From contig CM057155.1 of NCBI GenBank assembly GCA_029962745.1, positions 31,306,896 through 31,370,895 on the forward strand: a stretch of DNA of 64,000 bases, written 5' to 3'. Made by a program: the position numbers and the translations under genes. Every line of letters begins with the position of its first letter. The first letter of the stretch is position 1. This stretch comes from Echinometra lucunter (Eukaryota; Echinodermata; Echinoidea; Camarodonta; Echinometridae). Shown one piece after another: positions 56,971-64,000 of this stretch. A model generated the notes under the pieces. The model was given only the letters and a program-made list of their open reading frames with translations, was not told where the DNA came from and did not search any database.

Positions 56971-57293
56971 CTAGCAATTTAACAGACAAGTTTAGTAATA
57001 TACTCCATTAATTGATTAATAACTAATGTTTTTCTGGAACAAAACTTGCTATTTAACTTGCCCAAAGCTTTTCAACGTAGCAACATATATGTGCATGGAG
57101 TGCGTTAATTTTGCGAAGTAGGAAAAAAAGGGGAAAATGAGTGTTGTTCGGCACTTTGGTTGTTTCATATCCATTAGTTTGGACAGTGATCACAGACCTG
57201 TTATTATTTATTCAAATTTATGCAAGTTTTTTTTTTAAAGATTCCTTCGTGATTATTCCTATGGAACTTCGAATCCAACTTGTATATATTATA

Positions 57294-57395
57294 TGTTGCT
57301 ACGCCAGGCAAGCATCTGACAAGCGTATCGTGTCAGTCAAGAACAACTTTTGCTTAATAAGTATGCATAGGATTTGAAAACATTAGTGAAACGGG
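57294..57395 (+). repeat. dispersed repeat, copy at 57.3 kb
   Basis: Same word order as 9,572-9,660: GTTGCTA, GCAAGCATCTGACAAGC, GTCAAG, AAGTATGCATA, AGTGAAACGGGT. Confidence 0.6.
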
Positions 57396-58040
57396 TCTAC
57401 AAAGCTGCTGACGTATTACCCATAGTGATATCAATAAGATAACCAGATAGTTGTAAAAATCGGTCTATTTAGAAGAAAGAAGGGTATTTGGATTGAGGAA
57501 ATCGGAGACGAAGGCCCATTTGGCATAGATCTTATGCATTTTTTTTTTTTTTTTTTTTTACTCAGAGCGGTTTTGTAAACTCCGGTCGATGAAAAATAAA
57601 ATGTAACGTTTGTTGAAATCCAACCAATTACCCCTAGAAAAATGACCTGAATTCATTTCTACAGACATGAAAGAGAAATGATTTCGTCACTATGGCAGGT
57701 AAGCTTCTTGTAAGACGCAGAATCCTTGAAATCCTCTCATGTCTGGTAGCAAGGAATAAATAATTTTCTGAAATATCTGAAAATAATACAAACACCTCAG
57801 TAACAATAAAATCGACAATATATTTCGTATCGCTTTAATTAAAATACAGTGTATAGTTTGGTTTCTCACAATTTTTACTTTTTTTCGCATTTGTCAAATA
57901 CATCTGATATGTCTAACAAGGAAACATGTGCAAGAGATAGAGCAAAGTATGAAACATTTATTGTAAGAGTTCATCACTTTTCCATAGACATGCATTCCAA
58001 AGGCCTGTACTAGACTTTAATGCATGAATGAGTGATTAAT

Positions 58041-58070
58041 CTACATGTGGTTATGCATAACCACATGTAG
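58041..58070. repeat. perfect 30-base palindrome
   Basis: The arm CTACATGTGGTTATG is followed at once by its exact reverse complement. Imperfect pairing extends outward (GAATGAGTGATTAAT against ATTAAAGCAATCATTC). May be the core of a tiny foldback element. Confidence 0.85.
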
Positions 58071-59125
58071 AGTTAGATTAAAGCAATCATTCTTCTTTGT
58101 TGACCATGTAGTGTATGCGCAATACACCCTGTATTCAAATTTAATGCAGGTCTAAAACACAGTGGTGCAACGTCGGATCTACGTGGTCTTTTCAATTAGG
58201 GGCTACCGACATCATGGTGTCATGGGGGGGGGGGGGGCAACGATTGCAGTCGATAAGTGCAATGTGAATTCATATGGCAACCCATCAGAAAAATTTGGGA
58301 GAGAGTCCTAACGGGGTCTGCCCACTTGACCGAAGGACCATGAGACCGAAAATGAAAAAGGTATCACGAGACCAAAGGCCCACAAGACTTCATATACAAA
58401 TCTAACCGACTTTGGAATAAGATTCTCCCCCTCAGATTTTTCTTTCCTTTTTCTGCATGCCTGAATGAAAATTTACGTCAATGTCCCCACCCCTCCCCAC
58501 TAGAAAATGTCCTGTTGTCCCTGCTACATGCGTGAACATTCAAGCATTCATTTCTTTTGATTATAATGAAAACCTGGTAGAAGTACTACCCTAAAACTCT
58601 CACATACATTAACAAGTACTGTATATAGCAACTCATTTTCTTCCCACATGATTGTATATTACCATCGCAAATTTACATCTAAATCAACTAGATGGATGCA
58701 ATTGGGAAAGCTTCAGCCAAAGCTTCGACCCCCACACGAAAGTAATACAGAGCGCATCATAAAAATGTGAACATTTAGAATTTGTTTTATAACATGGCAA
58801 TTTCATAGAATTAACACTAATTTCATACAAAAACCTTTCATTTCAATATCAGCCCTTTTTTACAATTACATGTTTTAAAGCATGTAAAATCAGGGAAATT
58901 GGACCTGTTGGAATCGGTCAGAGCCGTGTATTGATTGCGATTTGCGAGTTCCGTCGTTTGACATTCATATGACATTATCATGCCATGAGATTGCATATCA
59001 CTTATTATTGTACATAGTTCTTACTGGGTCCATGTATTATCATTTTTTTAATGTTATTTTAAAAATCATTTTTACCGTGTAAACATTTTCCCAATTCGGC
59101 AGTATCGACTGCCGCGATGAGAATA

Positions 59126-60352
59126 TTAAAGGAATTGGCTAACATTGTTATGATTTTAAAAAAATCTCATTTTGTTACTTAAAAATGGGATAAACATTAG
59201 GGTTATAGTGTAAAAATACCAGTGTGAAAGTTTCAGAGCATAATATCCACGGGAAGTATTTTTAAATATTAGAAATGTGAACCAATGTTTGAAAAATATA
59301 CGAGGGTCGGTTGCATAGACCCAACGTAAAAGGAGTGCGCATGCGCACATGACTCAACGGACCGCACTGTGTGTATTGACGTATCACGCGGCGGAAGGCA
59401 AGTAACGGTATTTTTGAATTCGTCCAAACGGTCCTCTTATACTGTTTTCACACTGCCGAAACGGAATATCCATGCCGTTATATTTCATGACGCTTCACTT
59501 TCAAAACGCTTCCAAAACGCTTCTGGTTTCTGTTCACACTGAACTAATGAAGTCCGTTTTGAGCGAAAGCGTAATATTACGGTGTGAGAGAGTGCGGAAA
59601 TACGTCATTACCCACCAAGCCTTTTGCTCTCTCTAGCTGTATAATTTTTTTGTTTTATTTGATATATGTAACAAAACAAATCAGTTATTCAGAATAAAAT
59701 GTATAATTATTACTTAACTTATTGCAATTTGTTTAAATTTACTGAATAATTATTTTTTTATTTGTATGTATAGTTTAATTTTTAAACTCATGTACGAATG
59801 CTAACGCGTTTGTTTCTTCATACATGATTCGCGTCCATGCAGCTAGTAGCGCTAGCGCTGCGATCGAAGATAGCCGCGCTTTCACTCGTTTCCCGCATTT
59901 TCCAGGTTTTTGGTGGGAACCTGGTTGACCTTTGACATTTCATTCCGCTTTATTTCCTTTTTTCTGTACATACCAAAAAATAAAGCGTCATATTTGGAAT
60001 ATTCCGTTTTCAAAACACCTCAAAACCTAGTGATAGACCTCACACGTAGATTGCGGAAAATTTGATTGCGTTTTCAAATATGACGCTTTGCCGAGTGTTC
60101 ATACCAAAGCGTTTTTTTCAAAAAACGCTTTTATTCCGTTATATTTGTTTGGTGTGAAAGTGGTATTAGTTCAGTGTCTCTCGAGACGAAAGCTAATAAA
60201 ATCGCGGTTTGCGTCTAACTTACAGCTTTTCCTTCCAAATTGTGGTTGGTTTCAGGGTTTTTGAGTATAAATACAAGTACTCATACACATGTTTCATCTT
60301 AGTTTGAGAATTTTTTAAATCAGCTGCTCACAAAGTTAGCCAATGCCTTTAA
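59126..60352. mobile_element. TTAA-ended element with nested insertion
   Basis: TTAA occurs at 59,126-59,129 and 60,349-60,352. Ends TTAAAGGAATTGGCTAAC and GTTAGCCAATGCCTTTAA are inverse with one mismatch, and weaker pairing extends about 50 bp. A GTGCGCATGCGCAC palindrome lies at 59,335-59,348. Another inverted-end element is nested inside at about 59,449-60,166. No transposase frame. Confidence 0.75.
59449..60166. mobile_element. nested DNA element, possibly PIF/Harbinger-like
   Basis: Ends TACTGTTTTCACAC and GTGTGAAAGTGGTA are imperfect inverse copies. Second-order inverse words follow inside (AACGGAATAT and ATTCCGTTATA; ATGACGCTT and AAGCGTCATA). The flanking trinucleotide TTA on both sides would suit a PIF/Harbinger target duplication. 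Many AAACGC/GCGTTTT repeats. Non-autonomous. Confidence 0.5.
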
Positions 60353-60448
60353 TCTTGAATAAAACCAGTGAATAAGTAAATGAATAAATAGATATCTTGC
60401 ATTCGAGTGAACAAATATTTGACCATCCATCAAAGTAAACGCACATGT

Positions 60449-60622
60449 GGGGTGTTGCAAGAAAGTTGCAATTGATTGCAAATAATTGCTAATTTTGAAA
60501 CAACCATTCTGATTGGCTCAGGGTCTGCCCTTTTAAGAAGACATGCATGCAACAATGATTTTGATTGGCCAGTGACAATCAGTTGCAACTTGCAATCGAT
60601 TGCAATTTTCTTGCAACACCCC
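60449..60622. mobile_element. short foldback MITE (GGGGTGTTGCAAG ends)
   Basis: GGGGTGTTGCAAGAAAGTTG and its inverse (TTTTCTTGCAACACCCC) bound 174 bp. Next comes TTGCAATTGATTGCAA on the left and TTGCAATCGATTGCAA on the right, each near-palindromic itself. Further in, CATTCTGATTGGCT pairs loosely with TTTTGATTGGCCA. Confidence 0.8.
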
Positions 60623-62078
60623 AGTGGACGTGTACATGGTGTATGTGCTCATACAAAAACTCGTTTGGGGTGAATTCAATACTTCGTTAATAGGCTATTT
60701 TAGGGAAGAACTGTCGAATAAAATACTATTTGAATACATTCTATGAACTGCTCAATGCAACGCTATCAGGAGCACATAATACGCCATTGTGGTTTCCAAG
60801 GGTTGAATAGAAAAGGCTTCCAAAGAAAATCCTATTATCAAAGGAAAATGACTTTTTCTTGAAGGGATTTCTCTTTCCGAAATGCAGGGAGAGTGCTTGT
60901 CGTTGTGATCACGAAAGCTGTTATTGTCAACAGAGGCATCGCATAAACGGAAGGTCTTTTTTGGAAGGAAGATGGCCGGGGGTCGACACCCTTCAGAGGA
61001 ATTCACTGTCTTCAAATTTATATTATGCACCTTGTCGAAAGATATTGTAGCCAAGCGGTAATGTTTCTCTTATGTAGGCAGTTTAAAAAGTGTTTAGACA
61101 TTTTCATTTGCATCGCATGGCAACTTAAGTTGTTCGTCATGAAGTTAGTTATACCATGAACCTATTACAAAGTAGGTCCATGACATACTGCGGATCAGCT
61201 GATCATCAGTCAAAACAACAAATAGACCCGAAATAAAGGAAGATCCATTCCAGAACAACAGTCTCTTTATTCAACAGAGATGAACGTGTGTTTTTCTGAT
61301 GTTGTGTGTAATACTCAGTTGATTTAGAATCCTTCTCCAAGATCTCTCCCTTTAAGATGGCTTTAACGGGACTGTACGAAGGAAACTCGGGCTTCCTGCT
61401 CGGGTAATTAATGATGGAGTTAAATCAGACGCGTCAAAAAACTACATAATGACCCCCGCGGCATGACTGCTAGCTAGCAAGGCATTGCTCTGTGCCTGCC
61501 AGACCCCGGGGCGTTCATGTAACACAGCCATGCAAGCATGTATGCCCGCCCGTTTCCCTTTTTGAATGAATGTTACAAATTACCAGTATCCAGTATTGCA
61601 GCCATGTACGTGTATAATGTGAAGTTGTCTCCGAAATTCTTTAAAGGGACAGTCTGCTCACATCTTTACTGAAGAAAAATTCCTTTGGGCTGTATTCGGA
61701 AAAACCTAGCTTCGTTTGTAGGCCTACAGCTCAATTTTTCAGGCCATAATAATCAGGTTCTGATACTCGATTGATTGAATATACAGTTATGTCCCGGTTC
61801 TTTTCGAAAGGAAACAGGCTTTTAAAATTCATCACAAAACTCACAAGAAGGCAGAGCCTGACTTTGTCTGGAGAAAAGAGCGATAGACGGGACATCTTGA
61901 AGAAAGAGAGCGGCAAAGACTGCATCTATGTACTGAGCATATAACTGTGCTTCAAAACACTGATTCTAGCATCGCACTTGAGCCATTTACGCAGATCATT
62001 CAGTACTTTCCGCTTTCAAGTCCATAAAGTCATGTTTGTCATTCTAATCACTGTCAGACCCCCCCCCCCCCACAAGTC
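60623..62078. other. gene-free stretch; one possible first exon
   Basis: ATG at 61,357 opens MALTGLYEGNSGFLLG and runs 47 bp to a GGGTAATT donor-like site. Nothing else supports it. TTTAAAGGGACAGTCTGCTC at about 61,642 looks like a lone TTAA-type terminus. A C12-like run lies at 62,060-62,071. Confidence 0.3.
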
Positions 62079-62101
62079 ATGAAATGCTAAAGTTTGATCA
62101 T

Positions 62102-62279
62102 TTCTTTTTAAACACACACATGCATACGTAGGTATCAAGTTTGCCAATAGCACTTCATTTATTTGATGTACGATAAAAGAGCAATGTAGATAAAAATGCC
62201 TTGCTCAAGAGCAAGGGAACCCCCGACCCTCCCGTCTCCAGTCAAGCGCTTTAAACCACTGGACCACGGCACCTCCATT
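62102..62279 (-). mobile_element. tRNA-derived SINE with target-site duplication
   Basis: On the minus strand the head reads GGAGGTGCCGTGGTCCAGTG, then a GCGCTTGACTGGAGAC segment and a B-box-like GGTCGGGGGTTCCC. The tail ends TTTAAAAAGAA. The element is flanked by 23-base direct repeats at 62,079-62,101 and 62,280-62,302 (22 of 23 identical), the mark of LINE-mediated insertion. Confidence 0.8.
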
Positions 62280-62547
62280 ATGAAATGTTAAAGTTTGATC
62301 ATGGCAAGCCTGAAATGCAATGTGATGGCCCACGACAGTAAATGTCGCACTCTTGGTTTAGGCCATCAATACGGGGAATGTCAGAATGGTACATAGTTTT
62401 GGAAATCGCACTTCATCTTTTCCTTACCAATGTTACCTATCAAGTTTAAAGTGGCATTTAGATGGATGTTAAAACAAATAATGTAGACAATCAGTACAAA
62501 AATGATACGGGAAGCAAGATTATGACTGATAATATCATGGAGCTCCT

Positions 62548-63145
62548 TTAAAGGAGAATGCAACCCAGACATCAGCATGATCAGTGTGCTTTCAGTGAAT
62601 GAAGAAGAAGAAGAGTAAACAGTGAAAGTTTGAGGAATATCGGACAATCTGTTCAAGAGTTAGAAACTTTGAAAGTTTAAGCTAAATCCTTATTGTGGGG
62701 ATCATTGAAATGGCAACATTGCCAGTATTTGTGATGTCATCGTGGACAACTCTCCATTCATTTTGTACACAGAATTTAACATTTTCTTTATTTTCAAGAA
62801 AAATAAAAATTCTTTTGATTTATTGTTTGAGTATATATAGCTATATCAATTCTGCAAGCATTTTGGGAAGAATTATGTCGATTCCTGACTTGAAATTTCA
62901 TATAAATCAATTTTTTTTGGAAAAATTATGCACAAAATGAATGGAGAGTTGTCCACTGATGACATCACAGATGCTGGCAAAGTTGCCAACTCAATGATCC
63001 ACATAATAGGGATTTACTTAAACTTTCAAAATTCATAACTCTTGAACAGATTGTCTGATTTTGCTCAAACTGTCACTGTTTACTCTTCTCGGTCATCTTT
63101 ATTCACTAGGAGCACACTGATGCCTCGGGTTGCATTCTTCTTTAA
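62548..63145. mobile_element. TTAA-ended long foldback MITE (598 bp)
   Basis: TTAA occurs at 62,548-62,551 and 63,142-63,145. Ends AGGAGAATGCAACCC and GGGTTGCATTCTTCT are inverse. Arms of about 230 bp are less alike than in 26,570-27,139. Internal GGCAACATTGCCAG, GATGTCATC and CTCTCCATTCATTTTGTAC match the order of words in that element, so the two are relatives with different termini. Confidence 0.85.
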
Positions 63146-64000
63146 AATTACTCGTTTAGTTTGAATCATCCGTTAAATACGGAATTTGCGTTTTACGCTT
63201 GATTGCATTAAATCAAATTAAAACTCGTGGTAAAATTATACAACAAAAATCATGAAGTAAACGCATGTTTAATAAGCTTTTACTGGGTTGTTTTCACATA
63301 CTTTTAGCTTGCAAAAAAATATATATATACAAACAAAAAGGCATCATAATTGACCGAACAACATTCCAAATACAAAACTGATAAACCTACGAAACATGAA
63401 TTCAAGTGTTTATGTTCATCCGATTGCAAATTCTGTCAGCTTACCCCTGAACATTCCACAAAGCTCTTTTTGTGCAGGATAAACATTTTATTTCAAAATT
63501 TTGTTGACCATTTTTCATGATCGTTTCTGAGTTGAGAAAAGATTGTAGAAGTAAATATGTTGCGTATGTGAACAGACATAATTTAGCAATCATAATCGCA
63601 CAAAGTTTCATCACTCACATAGTAAAATAAACATCTTATAAACTATTACAAACGAATCTCATCTATCTAAGAATTCATTTACCTTCTGCTTTTTAAATAT
63701 GAAAGATCGAATTGCGAAGGAAGAATTAATTTTATCTCATAAAAAATTCACAATTTTTGCAAATTATGCGAAATTATGCGAAATTATTCTCTTTTTTTTC
63801 CATTTTCCATTTGTTTATAATTTTTTTTTTTCGTAATGCATAAAAACTATGCTTCTCAGGGTGTTTCAAATGAGTACCGAAGGAAGAGAGATAGAGAGAG
63901 AGAGAGAGAGGGGGGGGGGGGGGGGGGGGGGGGAGGGAGGGGCTGGGGGCTGGGGTTGGAGGTGGGAGAAGGGTGAAAGAAAAGGGGTGGAACGGGTGAA
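63146..64000. other. AT-rich stretch ending in GA/G-rich tract
   Basis: No exon seen. (GA)n at 63,890-63,909 leads directly into G24 at 63,910-63,933 and G-rich sequence to the window end. Confidence 0.5.

Larger units (their letters stand above)
56971..59125. other. gene-free stretch with a few repeats
   Basis: Contains the repeat partner at 57,294-57,395, a T19-like run near 57,540-57,559, the perfect hairpin at 58,041-58,070 and a G13-like run near 58,225-58,237. Short GACCGAAGGACCATGAGACC-like words near 58,330 recall the logic of the 55-kb array but are too few to call. Confidence 0.4.

Overview
This is animal nuclear DNA: AT-rich, almost without long reading frames, full of microsatellites, poly-G runs and short non-autonomous transposons. 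The only confidently recognised gene has introns. SINE tails such as the 'ACGTTAAATGGAGGTCC' type, together with a Polycomb-class CBX gene, suggest a marine deuterostome, probably an echinoderm such as a sea urchin. That assignment is an inference from repeat style and was not tested by a search.

Gene content. Four coding exons of a Polycomb-group chromobox (CBX/Pc) gene lie on the minus strand at 31,753-32,899. They encode the first 81 residues: the complete chromodomain and a basic AT-hook-like stretch. The last large exon, with the C-terminal Pc box, is not seen anywhere to the left, so bases 1-31,752 are probably fourth intron (or the gene ends early). The CpG-rich stretch at 32,900-33,260 is the likely 5' leader and promoter. 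A single plausible unidentified minus-strand exon sits at 56,855-56,970. Possible control sites are a symmetric RFX X-box at 54,313-54,326 and a TATA-bearing promoter-like stretch at 45,383-45,640.

Mobile DNA. The rest is a repeat landscape. At least five families of short elements end in TTAA: 1-320, 20,769-21,132 and 51,745-52,133; the equal-length pair 11,123-11,538 and 40,050-40,465; the inverted pair 15,877-16,365 and 22,758-23,257; two related long foldbacks at 26,570-27,139 and 62,548-63,145; and a 1.2-kb composite at 59,126-60,352. Other foldback elements lie at 4,103, 17,445/38,638, 25,987, 28,750, 36,003, 37,744, 39,885, 56,158 and 60,449. tRNA-derived SINEs or SINE fragments lie at 24,072, 42,551, 48,780, 50,857 and 62,102, and LINE 3' ends at 23,757 and 43,258.

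Tandem repeats. A 15-bp minisatellite occupies 13,696-14,318. A degenerate array built on a 'TTGGTCTAAT' word, arranged as one large palindrome, occupies 55,139-55,576. A degenerate 'GAATTATGAACC' array occupies 47,330-48,010. Two local tandem duplications (18.6 and 28.3 kb) both begin at GA-run/poly-G junctions. No rRNA gene, intact tRNA gene, CRISPR array, bacterial-type operon or autonomous transposon reading frame was found.
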